From CAVORB01 sp964395315 (GTDB taxonomy: Bacteria > Pseudomonadota > Gammaproteobacteria > Chromatiales > Chromatiaceae), in assembly GCA_964395315.1 (NCBI GenBank), contig CAYNBI010000027.1, positions 1 to 38,193 on the forward strand: DNA of 38,193 bases, given 5' to 3'. This document shows, in pieces, positions 8,469 to 17,651 of the stretch (positions are counted from its first letter, which is position 1; the number at the start of each line of letters is the position of its first letter). Under the pieces are notes generated by a model. That model was not told where the DNA came from. It saw only the letters and a list, made by a program, of their open reading frames with translations, and did not search any database. Both the position numbers and the translations under genes were made by a program.

Positions 8469-8660
8469 CCCTTTTTCCGCGTTCCGTTGATCGAGGTCGG
8501 ATTGGCGATCGACGTCGGCGAGTTTCCGTAGTGTCGGTTGCCGGGCGATAATGTCCGGTGTTGGGTTCGCCGGATCGCCTTCCCGCCTGCCCTCACGGTG
8601 CCTTTACGCCAATCACACGTGCATCGTCCGTTTCAGCCGAGATTTCCGGAAGTGAGCTCA

Positions 8661-10646
8661 ATGTCCCCGCCGTTTCGCCACGTTATCGAGGACCTCCACC
8701 ACCTGGCGGTCCGCCTTCCCTGGTGGGCGATGCTGCTCTCCGCGCTCGCCGTCTACGCGGTGCTACATCCACTCGCAACGATTCAGATGCCGGAACCGCA
8801 GGGCGCCGCCGATACGGCGATGACCGCGCTGGTCCAGCTCCTGGTGCTCCTGGCGAAGGTCGGACAGTATCTGGCGCCGCTCGCGCTGCTCATCGCAGCC
8901 GCGGTGTCGGCGTTCGCGCGCTGGAAGCGCTCCGACCTGCGCAGCTCCGTCGCCAACGACGCTACTGGGACCTTGCTGCGCGGCATTCCCCGCGAGGATT
9001 TCGAGCTCCTCGTCGCCGAGGGCTTCCGCCGCGCGGGCTTTCAGGTCACGCAGCCGCGCCGGGCAAACGCCGGCGTCGGGATAGACCTCGAGTTGGCACG
9101 GGAGGGGCGGCGATACCTGGTGCAGTCCAGGCACTGGAAGGCGTGGAAGCTAGACGCGGATGCGGTCCGCGATTTCCATGCCATCATCACCAGTGAGGGA
9201 GCGGCCGGCGGGTTTGTGGTCCTGTCCGGCGGATTCACTGCTGACGCCAGGCACTACGCCGAGCGTGCCGGCATCGAGCTCATAGACGGCCGCCGGCTAA
9301 AACAGATGCTCCGCGCGGAACAGCCCGGCGGGCGCCGGGAACCCTCCCTGGACGGGGTTGCGACGCCGTCAGCGGGGCCCGCCTCACCGGACGACCTTCA
9401 CTCCGGTCCGCGGCCGGCCGCTTCGACCTTAGACCGCCATCCGACAGGGGCGCCTGGTCTTGGATATGCCGAGCGCGCCGAGCCCCGGCTCACGCTGGAC
9501 GACGCCGAAGACGGCATGGAGCGGGACATCGGTCAGGCATTGACGGCAATGATTCGCTCCGAGGACGCAGGCACCGTGACGGATTCCGCAGCACGCGCCC
9601 TGAGCCCGCCCTCGCCGGCCAGGACCGCGGGCCGCCGCAAACCGCGCCTGCATCTGCCAAGCAAGCGCAGGATGGCGGATCTGGTCGGAGTGCTTCTGAC
9701 CTCCGCCGGGATCTGGGCGGCTTACCAATGGTTTCAATCCCTGCCTGAGCACCCCGCCGAATCCCCATGGGCGCTGCTGGGCAGCGGCCGGTACGCCAGC
9801 GCCAATCCGTCGCCCTCGCCCCAGGGTGGCGCACCGATCACACTCGACGACTCGGCGCAACGCCCTCTGGGCCAGTTCAACTTCGGCGGCGATTGGCACC
9901 CGGACGCCGCACCGCAGGAGCCAGCGGCAGCAGAAGAGCCGGTCGTCGAGGAGTATCGCAGCATCCGGGAACTGGAAGTCGCCTTCAACGTGAAGTATGT
10001 CCCGCCTCCCGAGTGTCATGACTGGCAATCCAACGCCCAGATGGTCACCTGCGGCAATCACCGGATGCGCGCCCGACGTGGCTTCATCGAAAGCGGCGGC
10101 AAGATGACGCCGGAGATGCTGGGTGTTGCAAGCCCATCCAGCGACTATCAACCGACCATCCCCCGCGGGGAACCGATCCCGGACTGGCGGTTCGAGCAGG
10201 CGCAAGGGCCGGATCCCGACGAGCCGACCTGGCCCCCACAAAGGCAACAGCCCGGAGGACCGGCGGGGGACTGGACGCCCGAGCCTGATCAAGTGCCCGC
10301 CCCGGAGCAGCGCCCCGATTGGGCGTGGGCTCCCCCGGAGTCGCAAGACGCCGATGGATTTCGGCCGCAGGACCAGGGCGCGCGGCAGGACTGGCGCACG
10401 GAGCAGGCGCGCCGGGAGGAACAGGACTGGCGTCAGGACCAGGACTGGACGAGGGAGCGAGATTGGCGCCAGCGGGAATGGAGTCAGGGGCCAAGCTGGC
10501 TGCCGCGGGAAGATCCGGCGGTGGAGCAGGATCCGAACTGGCTGCGGCCGCAAGAGCCTGTCAGCGCGCGAGACTGGCTCCGGCAGCAGGACCGGGTCCG
10601 GGACGCGGCGCCAGACACCGGCCGAGGTTGGGACTCGCCCTGGTAG
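8661..10646 (+). CDS. Membrane-anchored Mrr-type restriction-endonuclease-like protein with Trp-rich tail
   Basis: About 661 residues from the ATG with GGAAGTGAG just upstream. Two hydrophobic segments (about 20-38 and 56-86) precede an Mrr_cat-like domain (about 100-220). The domain shows REDFELLVAEGFRRAGF, then GIDLELAREGRRYLVQSRHWKAWK, then AAGGFVVLSGGFTADAR. Typical Mrr domains have a Q-x-K catalytic motif; here it reads QSR, so the catalytic lysine appears to be arginine and nuclease activity is doubtful. A further hydrophobic stretch (LVGVLLTSAGIWAAYQW) precedes a conserved-looking segment with ECHDW and CGNHRMRARR. The last 150 residues are rich in Trp, Arg, Asp and Gln with QDW/RDW repeats. 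It may bind DNA at the membrane; function unknown. Confidence 0.8.
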   Translation: MSPPFRHVIEDLHHLAVRLPWWAMLLSALAVYAVLHPLATIQMPEPQGAADTAMTALVQLLVLLAKVGQYLAPLALLIAAAVSAFARWKRSDLRSSVANDATGTLLRGIPREDFELLVAEGFRRAGFQVTQPRRANAGVGIDLELAREGRRYLVQSRHWKAWKLDADAVRDFHAIITSEGAAGGFVVLSGGFTADARHYAERAGIELIDGRRLKQMLRAEQPGGRREPSLDGVATPSAGPASPDDLHSGPRPAASTLDRHPTGAPGLGYAERAEPRLTLDDAEDGMERDIGQALTAMIRSEDAGTVTDSAARALSPPSPARTAGRRKPRLHLPSKRRMADLVGVLLTSAGIWAAYQWFQSLPEHPAESPWALLGSGRYASANPSPSPQGGAPITLDDSAQRPLGQFNFGGDWHPDAAPQEPAAAEEPVVEEYRSIRELEVAFNVKYVPPPECHDWQSNAQMVTCGNHRMRARRGFIESGGKMTPEMLGVASPSSDYQPTIPRGEPIPDWRFEQAQGPDPDEPTWPPQRQQPGGPAGDWTPEPDQVPAPEQRPDWAWAPPESQDADGFRPQDQGARQDWRTEQARREEQDWRQDQDWTRERDWRQREWSQGPSWLPREDPAVEQDPNWLRPQEPVSARDWLRQQDRVRDAAPDTGRGWDSPW

Positions 10647-10676
10647 GACCGGTCAGATCGCCAGCCGATTCAAGCG

Positions 10677-11048
10677 ATGGTCCTCGCTTTCGCCGCCGAC
10701 CTGTTGGTAGTCGTCCACCTCAGCTTCATCCTGTTTGTCGTGCTCGGCGGGTTCCTGGTGCTGCGCTGGCCAGGTCTGGCTTGGGCGCATGTGCCAGCGG
10801 CTGTCTGGGGCGCCCTGATCGAGCTGTCCGGCCAGATCGCCTGCCCCCTGACGCCGCTTGAGCAGGCCCTGCGTAGGGCTGCTGGAGAGGCCGGGTACGA
10901 GGGGGGGTTCATCCAGCACTACCTGGTACCCCTGGTCTATCCCCCGGGGCTGACCCGGGACATGCAGATCGCGATCGGCGTCTCCGTTGTCGCGATCAAT
11001 GCCTTCGCCTACGGCACGCTCATGATCCGGCGCTGGCGCGCCCGATGA
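10677..11048 (+). CDS. DUF2784 family membrane protein
   Basis: A 123-residue integral membrane protein with three or four helices. The start LLVVVHLSFILFVVLGGFLV, the middle segment ELSGQIACPLTPLEQALR and the later GGFIQHYLVPLVYP are typical of DUF2784, a small family of unknown function. It follows the Mrr-like gene by 30 bases on the same strand, so the two may be cotranscribed, and it converges on msrQ. The ribosome site is weak. Confidence 0.85.
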   Translation: MVLAFAADLLVVVHLSFILFVVLGGFLVLRWPGLAWAHVPAAVWGALIELSGQIACPLTPLEQALRRAAGEAGYEGGFIQHYLVPLVYPPGLTRDMQIAIGVSVVAINAFAYGTLMIRRWRAR

Positions 11049-11073
11049 ACTTCCTTCCACCGGCAGACGCGGA

Positions 11074-11721
11074 TCAAGGTCCGCCGTGCTCGGAGGCCGG
11101 GTTGGCTCCGCCGCCGCGAAACAGGCTCCGCAGTCGCCCCGGCTGCAGACGCAACGCCAGCAGCACCCCGAGCGCGGCTGCGTAGACGGCGGGCTCGGTC
11201 ATGTCCGCCTTCACCAACCAGAAGAAATGCAGGACCGCAAGGATGGCGAGCAGATAGACGGCTCGGTGCAAGACCTGCCAGCGCCTGCCCAGGCGGCGAA
11301 CCATGGCCCGTGTGGAGGTCACGGCCAACGGGACCATGAGGAGATACGCACCAAGGCCCAGCGCGATGTAGGGCCGTTCGGTCACGTCCTCGACGATGGC
11401 TCTCGGGTCGAAGAACTGATCCAGCCAGAGGTAGGTCAGGACATGCAGCGAGGCGTAAAAAAAGGCAAACAGCCCAAGCATGCGCCGGAAGCGTAACAGC
11501 CAGCCGCGACCGGTCAGCCGCCTCAGGGGCGTGACCGCCAGGGTGACCAGCAGCAGACGCAGCGCCCAGTCGCCCGTGGTGTGTGTCAGCGCCTCCACCG
11601 GGTTGGGGCCGACATCACCGGTCGTCGCACGATAGATCAGTATCGCGAGGGGCATGAGGCACAGCGCGAAGACAACGGGCTTACCGTAACGGATGACGGG
11701 ATCGGAAGCGCGGGGTGTCAC
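11074..11721 (-). CDS. msrQ: Sulfoxide reductase heme-binding subunit MsrQ (YedZ)
   Basis: A 215-residue inner-membrane heme b protein with about six helices that passes quinol or flavin electrons to MsrP. Typical features are ALTHTTGDWALRLLLVTLAVTPLRR, the RFRRMLGLFAFFYASLHVLTYLW segment with a heme histidine, and WQVLHRAVYLLAILAVLHFFW with two further histidines. It starts nine bases after the msrP stop, as in the usual msrPQ operon. Confidence 0.94.
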   Translation of the reverse strand: MTPRASDPVIRYGKPVVFALCLMPLAILIYRATTGDVGPNPVEALTHTTGDWALRLLLVTLAVTPLRRLTGRGWLLRFRRMLGLFAFFYASLHVLTYLWLDQFFDPRAIVEDVTERPYIALGLGAYLLMVPLAVTSTRAMVRRLGRRWQVLHRAVYLLAILAVLHFFWLVKADMTEPAVYAAALGVLLALRLQPGRLRSLFRGGGANPASEHGGP

Positions 11722-11730
11722 GGCGGGTTC

Positions 11731-12696
11731 TCAGTAGTTCCTGTGCAGGTCCATGCCCGCATAGAGCTGGGCGACCTGGTCCGCGTATCCATTGAACATC
11801 CGGGTCTCGCGCTTACGGGAAAACCAGCCCTCGCCGATCATGCGGTGGTTCTTCTGGCTCCATCGGGGGTGCGTGACCTGCGGGTTCACGTTGGCGTAGA
11901 AGCCGTACTCGTCCGGCTGCAACCGGTTCCAGGTCGTCGCCGGCTGCTTGGCCACGAAGCTGATCCGCACGATGGACTTGATGCTCTTGAAGCCGTATTT
12001 CCACGGCACTACCAGGCGCAGCGGCGCGCCATTCTGGCCCGGCAGCACCTCGCCGTAGAGGCCCGTCGAGAGGATGGTCAGCGGGTGCATGGCCTCGTCG
12101 ATGCGCAGACCCTCGCGGTACGGCCACTCGTAGACGGGCACGCGCTGGCCCGGCAGCTCATCAGGGGCATAGAGGGTTTCGAAGGCCACATACTTGGCCC
12201 TGGAGGTAGGCCGGTAACGCGCGAGCAGGTCGCCGAGGGGGAATCCGACCCAGGGCACCACCATGGCCCAGGCCTCGACGCAACGCAGACGGTAGATGCG
12301 CTCCTCCTGCGTGAAGCCGGTTAGGATGTCTTCGATGCCGATCTCGCCCGGCGACTCGCACTCACCGTCCACCTTCACGGTCCAGGGGCGGGTCTGGAGG
12401 AGGTGCGCGTTGCGCGCGGGCGCCTGCTTGCCCTGCCCGAGCTCGACGAAGTTGTTGTAGCTGACCACGTCCTCGTAATCCGTGGGACGCTCGTCGGTGC
12501 TGAAACGGCTCTTGCTCAGATCTGGGATCCGCTCCCCACGGACGGGCACGGGAGCGCCCGGCACGGCCAGCGAGGCGCCGGATGCCAACAAGCCCACCCC
12601 GGCGGCGGTCGCCTTGATGAAGTCGCGCCGCCGTTGCCAGACCTCGCGGGGCGTGATCTCCGAGGATCGAATATCGCAAGCTTTCTTGATCAGCAT
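11731..12696 (-). CDS. msrP: Periplasmic methionine sulfoxide reductase, molybdopterin subunit MsrP (YedY)
   Basis: A 321-residue Tat-exported molybdoenzyme that repairs oxidised methionine in envelope proteins. The twin-arginine motif RRRDFIKA is at 22-29. The molybdenum-ligating cysteine is Cys139 in RLRCVEAWAMVVPW. Other family segments visible are PLGDLL, YGEVLPGQNGAPLRLVVPWKYGFKSIK and the end MFNGYADQVAQLYAGMDL. A GGAGG site lies eight bases before ATG. It is the first gene of msrPQ. Confidence 0.96.
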   Translation of the reverse strand: MLIKKACDIRSSEITPREVWQRRRDFIKATAAGVGLLASGASLAVPGAPVPVRGERIPDLSKSRFSTDERPTDYEDVVSYNNFVELGQGKQAPARNAHLLQTRPWTVKVDGECESPGEIGIEDILTGFTQEERIYRLRCVEAWAMVVPWVGFPLGDLLARYRPTSRAKYVAFETLYAPDELPGQRVPVYEWPYREGLRIDEAMHPLTILSTGLYGEVLPGQNGAPLRLVVPWKYGFKSIKSIVRISFVAKQPATTWNRLQPDEYGFYANVNPQVTHPRWSQKNHRMIGEGWFSRKRETRMFNGYADQVAQLYAGMDLHRNY

Positions 12697-12868
12697 CTAT
12701 ATATCCTCCCCAACGCGCCCACGCCTGAGCAGGCCCCACGCACCTCACCCACATGGAGCTGGATTCGCCAGCTTCGACGCCAGCGGCGGGCGACCGTTCC
12801 CCGGGCCTGAACTCAAGCGCTTCAACCCCGGCTCGAGCGTGCGATACCGCAGGGCAGGAAAGCAAGCC

Positions 12869-13258
12869 ATGTCGTCCGATTTCGTCCCCCAGAACGAGCT
12901 GGAATGCCGACTCCTGGAGGCCGAGGAGGGACGGATCGCGCCCGAGGGCTTCATCAAGACCCTGCTGGGCTCCGAGGTCTTCCTGCCCATCTGCGAAAAA
13001 CACCAGATCGGCGGATCCGCCACCGATCACAAGGCCAAGCCCCTCGAGCTTGAGGCCGAGGACGGCAGCGACGTGCTGGTGCTGTTCACGAACCCGGAGC
13101 GCGCAAAGGGCATCGTGCGCGACTATCCTGGCTAAGGTGGCGGCCTGGTCGTGGAGCTCAACCGGATCCTCGAAAGGCCGGGAATCGGTTACGGCATCAG
13201 CCTCAACCCTGGCCAGGATGCCGGCATCGACCTCCAGGCGCAGGGCGTCGCGCAGATA
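12869..13258 (+). pseudogene. SseB-like protein interrupted by an in-frame TAA
   Basis: The frame opens with MSSDFVPQNELECRLLEAEE, preceded by AGGAA at proper distance, and runs 88 codons to a TAA at 13133-13135 just after DYPG. In the same frame, directly after the stop, the text goes on GGGLVVELNRILERPGIGYG and ISLNPGQDAGIDLQAQGVAQ, which looks like the normal second half of an SseB-like domain. A change of one base (for example TAC to TAA, Tyr to stop) explains the break; no frameshift is needed. The family similarity seems to end near 13258, although the frame stays open to 13471, overlapping pgpA. It could be a truncated 88-residue product, a decayed gene or a sequencing error. The family call is from memory of this class of domains. 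Confidence 0.65.
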
Positions 13259-13424
13259 GCCACCCTGGGAGACAAGCCGAACCGAGCATCTCTCACTCCC
13301 CAGACCGGCTGCCGGAAGCGAATCTTTCGTCGGACATCACGGGCCGCCGAGTCCATGGGGTGGTCGGGGACGAGCCGCCAAGGCTTCCCCATACCCCCTG
13401 ACCCCGGCCGATTGGCCCGCATCC

Positions 13425-13919
13425 TCAGCCTACCGCCATCGCCACGGACTGCAGCACCGCCCAGGCCATGATCCCGGCCGCAAGGTCATCGAGCATCACC
13501 CCCAGTCCGCCCTTTACCCGGCGATCAAGCTCACGGATGGGCCAGGGCTTGAGGATGTCGAAGAAGCGAAACAATGCGAAGCCCAGAACGACCCAAACCC
13601 ATCCCGGAGGCGCGGCTGTCATGGTGAGCAGATAGCCCAGAAACTCGTCCCAGACGATGGCGGAAGGGTCGTGGACCTTGAGCTCCCTCGCCGTCTTGTC
13701 GCAAGCCCAGACCCCCAGCAGGAGAAAGGCCAGCAACATCGCGAGATACCAAGGCAGCGGCAGCGGTTGCAGCAAGAGATAGAGGGGCACAGCCGCCAAG
13801 GTACCAGCGGTGCCGGGCGCCCAAGGCGCGAGGCCAGACCCGAGACCGTACGCCAGCCAGTGGTGCGGCCGTCGCCAGTCGAATCGTGGGACCACCCGTT
13901 CCCCGACGGCCTTGTTCAT
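13425..13919 (-). CDS. pgpA: Phosphatidylglycerophosphatase A
   Basis: About 164 residues. The enzyme removes phosphate from phosphatidylglycerophosphate in the inner membrane to make phosphatidylglycerol. Family marks are GSGLAPWAPGTAGT near the N-terminus, DPSAIVWDEFLGYLLTM in the middle, LFRFFDILKPWPI and the acidic end GLGVMLDDLAAG. The open frame starts earlier, but MNKAVGERVVPRFDW is the natural start with GAG-rich bases upstream. It converges on the broken SseB-like gene; thiL, its frequent neighbour, is absent here. Confidence 0.93.
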   Translation of the reverse strand: MNKAVGERVVPRFDWRRPHHWLAYGLGSGLAPWAPGTAGTLAAVPLYLLLQPLPLPWYLAMLLAFLLLGVWACDKTARELKVHDPSAIVWDEFLGYLLTMTAAPPGWVWVVLGFALFRFFDILKPWPIRELDRRVKGGLGVMLDDLAAGIMAWAVLQSVAMAVG

Positions 13920-14087
13920 ATCAGCTTCTCGCCTCACTTGCCTGGACGCACATGCTACCAGACCGCTGGCAGCGAACCGGTGGGCGCACTGTGCTCCGGG
14001 CAGATCCGCCACCAATCTGCGGCCGGCCCCGAGATGATCACCAGCGACAGCCTTCGCGACTTGAACACTTGCCCGGAGGGAAGTTCT

Positions 14088-17000
14088 TCAAGGGGACCCG
14101 GAGTTCTCGATGGTGACGCGCAGCGGCTCGCGCGTGTCCAGGTGCAGATCCCGTTGCGGGAAGGCGATGGAAATACCCGCCTGCTCGAACTTGTGGTTGA
14201 TCGCCTTGTGCAGATCCGTAATGGTCGCGATCCGATAGTCGAGATCGTCGACGAAGGCGCGCAAGATGAGCGTCAGAGAGTTGTCGCCGAAGCCCTCGAA
14301 GCTCAGGCTCGGCTTGGGGTCGTCGAGCACGCGCTCGTGCTCTTGCGCCGCCTCCCGCATCAGGTCGTGGGCCTTCTCGACGTCGGTGCCGTACGCCACC
14401 CCCACCACGATCATGACCCGGGTAACCTGATCGGACAGGGACCAGTTGAGGAGCCTGCCTGTAATGAACTCCTTGTTCGGCACCAGGAGTTCCTTGCGGT
14501 CCAAGTTGCGGATGGTCGTTGCCCGGATACGGATCTTGGTCACCACGCCATCGGTTTCGCCAACGGTGACCATGTCGCCAACCCGCACCGGCCGCTCGAA
14601 CAGGATGATCAGTCCGCTGATGAAGTTGGCCACGATCTCCTGCAGCCCGAAGCCGATGCCCACACCCAATGCCGCCACCAGCCACTGGACCTGGGACCAT
14701 TGGGCGCCGATGGTGTTGAGCGCCAGCAGCGTTCCGACAGTGATAATGGCGTAGGTGGTGAGCGCGGTGACGGTATACCGGCTGCCGGACGACATGTGGA
14801 AGCGTTCCAGCAGAATGACCTCCAGCACCGCCGGCAGGCGCTTGGCAAGCACCATCATGGCGACGATATAGAGCAACGCGAGGCCGAGGTCCGCCAGGCT
14901 GACCGTCAGCATTTGCTCCTGCCCGTCCACCGACGCCGTGGTGTGCCAGAGGGTCACCTCGTCCAGGATGCTCAACGCGGGCAATACCGACGACCAGATC
15001 AGGTAAAGCCCCGCCAGAGTGACGAAGGCCACCGAAATCCTGAGCAGCTCCCGGGTGTCATCGGTCACCGCATCGAGGTCCACGTCAGTGTAGTCGGATT
15101 GGGATTCGGGGGCTTCTTGATCTCCAGATTCGGTCTCCGCCGCTTCGCGGGCCGCCAGCATGGCCTGTCGACGCTCGGTCGCGGCCCGATAGGCAAGACG
15201 CTGACGCAACAGCATCAGCCAACGAAGGACGAGCGAGTAAACCAATAACATGGCCACGAACCACCACAGGCTGGCCGCGAAGTCCGAAGCCATCATGATC
15301 GTGGAGTAGACATAGCCGCCGAGAAGCGCGGCGAGCACGACCAGGGGAAAGGCCACCAGGATCGGAAACCAGAGCGCGTGCGCACGCAGCAGCGGCCCGA
15401 CCTCGGGCCGCAGCCACAATTGCGCCAATACACCGCGCCTGCGATGCAGCACACGATACAAGAACAAGGCCAGCGCCAGGGTAGCGGCGAGTACGGCAAG
15501 CCGTGTAACCAGACCGCCCGAGGCGACGGGATTCAGGTCCGTGGCCATGCGCCCCACGAAGGACGCGGGAACAAGAACCCAGGTCAACCAACCGAGCTCG
15601 CAGGCCAACTGCCGCACCCCGGATTCGGGCCATCGGAAGTGCGCAATCGCCAGTCCACGCGGAATGCTGATCACGCGCAGGGCCAGAAGGACGAAGAGCG
15701 ACATCGCAACATGGATAAGAGAGAGTCCGACGGCGTGCGACAAGTCCGTACCATGCCCCCGCGCCAGCAGCCGCCAGCCCACCACGGCGAGCAGCAGGGG
15801 TGCTGGCATCGCCGTCGTCAGCGACAAGATCAGGGCCTGGAGGGTGTACACGAAACGGTCGCTGGCCGGCTTGCCCACCTTCTTCGAGGTGCCCTCGATC
15901 GCGGCGATCAGCGCGCGGCGTTTCCACGACAGGACAGCCGATGTCAGGAGGGCCAGCCAGAAGACCGGTGATGTCGACACCTGCTCGTGGAACGCAGCCG
16001 CGAGCTGCGACCAAAGCGATGGTGAGAACAAGCGCCGCGCCTCTTCGGGCAAATTTCCGACGTCGGCCAGATGTGCCTTGGCTCCGGTTCGGAGCCAGAA
16101 CAGGTTTGCCTTGAGGAAATCATCGTAGGCCCGCGCCCCCTCCAGCAACTGGCCCTCGACGGTCTTGAGCTTCGCCAGTCCCTCAAGGTACCGGTCCTCG
16201 GCCTCCAACTGCTTTGCGAGCAGGCCCTGGCGCTGTTCCAGCAAATCGCGGAGTCTGCCCCGTAGATCTGGTTCCCGGTCGGCGGGGAGCTTGGCCGCCA
16301 GCTCGGCGACGGCTTGATCGAGGTCCGCAATGCGCTCGGCCTCGTCCAGATGGCGCAGACGGCTCACGTTGACCGTCGCGATCTCGCGCTCGATCATATC
16401 GGCCACGCGGGCGTGCGCCTTGAAGTCGGGCAGAGACTCGCGGTGCTCGAGCAACAACTGACCCAAGCCCGCGGTCAAGCCGCTGACCTCCTTGGCGGCC
16501 TGCTCCCGCTTGTAGCTCGCGGCTATGCTTGCGGCCAGCCGTTCCGACGCAACCTGCTTTGCATCCAGCGCCGCGAGCCGCGCGGCGACCGAGTTCAACT
16601 GGTCGGTAAGCTCGGCATTCTGCTGCGCGAGGCGGGCTAGCGTGGGGTCCGAGCCCGTGGTCGCACGCACCGCCTGTTCCGCGGCCGCCCTCGCCTTCTC
16701 CGCCTCAAGCCCACGCTTGGCGTTAACCAAGGACTTCAGCGCCTCGACTCGTTTCCCGATGCGTTGGGTGTTAGCCGCCTCCTGGTCGCGTTTAGCCGCG
16801 AGCAGCTCCAGGCGCATGGGCAGGCTCAGCAGCTCGTGATCAAGCGCCTTGATCTCGTTGCTCAGCGCCGCATATTGGGTCTCCAGCCGCCAACGCTGCG
16901 CGCGGACCATGGATAACCCCAGGTTGCCGGCACGCTCGGCCTGGAGCGCCGCCGCAATCGCCTCTTGCTGCTCCCGTGCCTCCGAGAGACGCTGGCTTAT

Positions 17001-17492
17001 GGCCGTTGGCCGGTTCTCCTGAAACGCCAGTTGGCGTTCGAAGTCCGCGCGCCGGGCGTCCGCCGCCGCCAGACCCGCCTGCTCCTCCTGGAGTCGACGC
17101 TCAATCTGCCCGCGCGACTGGTCCTGGTCGATGTCCGAGGTCTCCGGCAGACCGGCTTCCGTGATCCTATCGATCCGCGCTCGGATGCGCCGCGTCTGCT
17201 CCGTCGCCGTTCCAGTCGCCTCCTCGAACGCCGCGGCCCGCGCCCCGTTGGCATCCGCCTCCCGCAGGTTGCTCAGCGACTCCCGGTAGAGGGCGACCAG
17301 CTTGGACCTGGCCTCATCGTCGAGATCGGGGTCAGCCTCGGTCTCCGTGACCTTGGCTTCTAGAACATCCGCAGTCACCAACGCCGGCGGCAACTCGACG
17401 TCGCTGCTGCCCCGCTCCTCGGCCCCCAACTGACAAGGCACCAGCAGCCAAACAAGAATCGCCGCCAGAAGTGGATGGCTAAACAGTTTCAT
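14088..17492 (-). CDS. Large MscS-family mechanosensitive channel (MscK/KefA type)
   Basis: A 1134-residue inner-membrane channel that releases solutes on osmotic downshock. A signal peptide (1-24) leads to a long periplasmic coiled-coil region rich in Ala, Glu, Arg and Gln (about 40-490). A set of transmembrane helices follows (about 510-880), then the MscS core. The pore helix and beta-domain segment is recognisable from GVGIGFGLQEIVANFISGLI through LFERPVRVGDMVTVG to ELLVPNKEFITGRLLNWS, ending with a C-terminal alpha/beta domain. The length is near that of E. coli MscK (about 1120). It stands alone, 168 bases downstream of which pgpA begins. Confidence 0.93.
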   Translation of the reverse strand: MKLFSHPLLAAILVWLLVPCQLGAEERGSSDVELPPALVTADVLEAKVTETEADPDLDDEARSKLVALYRESLSNLREADANGARAAAFEEATGTATEQTRRIRARIDRITEAGLPETSDIDQDQSRGQIERRLQEEQAGLAAADARRADFERQLAFQENRPTAISQRLSEAREQQEAIAAALQAERAGNLGLSMVRAQRWRLETQYAALSNEIKALDHELLSLPMRLELLAAKRDQEAANTQRIGKRVEALKSLVNAKRGLEAEKARAAAEQAVRATTGSDPTLARLAQQNAELTDQLNSVAARLAALDAKQVASERLAASIAASYKREQAAKEVSGLTAGLGQLLLEHRESLPDFKAHARVADMIEREIATVNVSRLRHLDEAERIADLDQAVAELAAKLPADREPDLRGRLRDLLEQRQGLLAKQLEAEDRYLEGLAKLKTVEGQLLEGARAYDDFLKANLFWLRTGAKAHLADVGNLPEEARRLFSPSLWSQLAAAFHEQVSTSPVFWLALLTSAVLSWKRRALIAAIEGTSKKVGKPASDRFVYTLQALILSLTTAMPAPLLLAVVGWRLLARGHGTDLSHAVGLSLIHVAMSLFVLLALRVISIPRGLAIAHFRWPESGVRQLACELGWLTWVLVPASFVGRMATDLNPVASGGLVTRLAVLAATLALALFLYRVLHRRRGVLAQLWLRPEVGPLLRAHALWFPILVAFPLVVLAALLGGYVYSTIMMASDFAASLWWFVAMLLVYSLVLRWLMLLRQRLAYRAATERRQAMLAAREAAETESGDQEAPESQSDYTDVDLDAVTDDTRELLRISVAFVTLAGLYLIWSSVLPALSILDEVTLWHTTASVDGQEQMLTVSLADLGLALLYIVAMMVLAKRLPAVLEVILLERFHMSSGSRYTVTALTTYAIITVGTLLALNTIGAQWSQVQWLVAALGVGIGFGLQEIVANFISGLIILFERPVRVGDMVTVGETDGVVTKIRIRATTIRNLDRKELLVPNKEFITGRLLNWSLSDQVTRVMIVVGVAYGTDVEKAHDLMREAAQEHERVLDDPKPSLSFEGFGDNSLTLILRAFVDDLDYRIATITDLHKAINHKFEQAGISIAFPQRDLHLDTREPLRVTIENSGSP

Positions 17493-17651
17493 CCCAGGGC
17501 TTCCAGTAAGGACAAGAGCGATCGATACCCGACGTTACCACCCATCCCGACCGTACGCGGTGGGTTGGCGCGACAGGCATCCAATTACTGTTGAGTCGCG
17601 CACACCCGAAACAGCCGAGGCAAGGAAAGGCGCGACTCTCTCACGATCCGC

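Noticed and set aside
13671..15248. A 525-codon plus-strand frame over pgpA and the MscS-type gene
   Set aside because: It crosses two genes that are clearly coded on the other strand and is His/Gln/Arg-rich without any motif.
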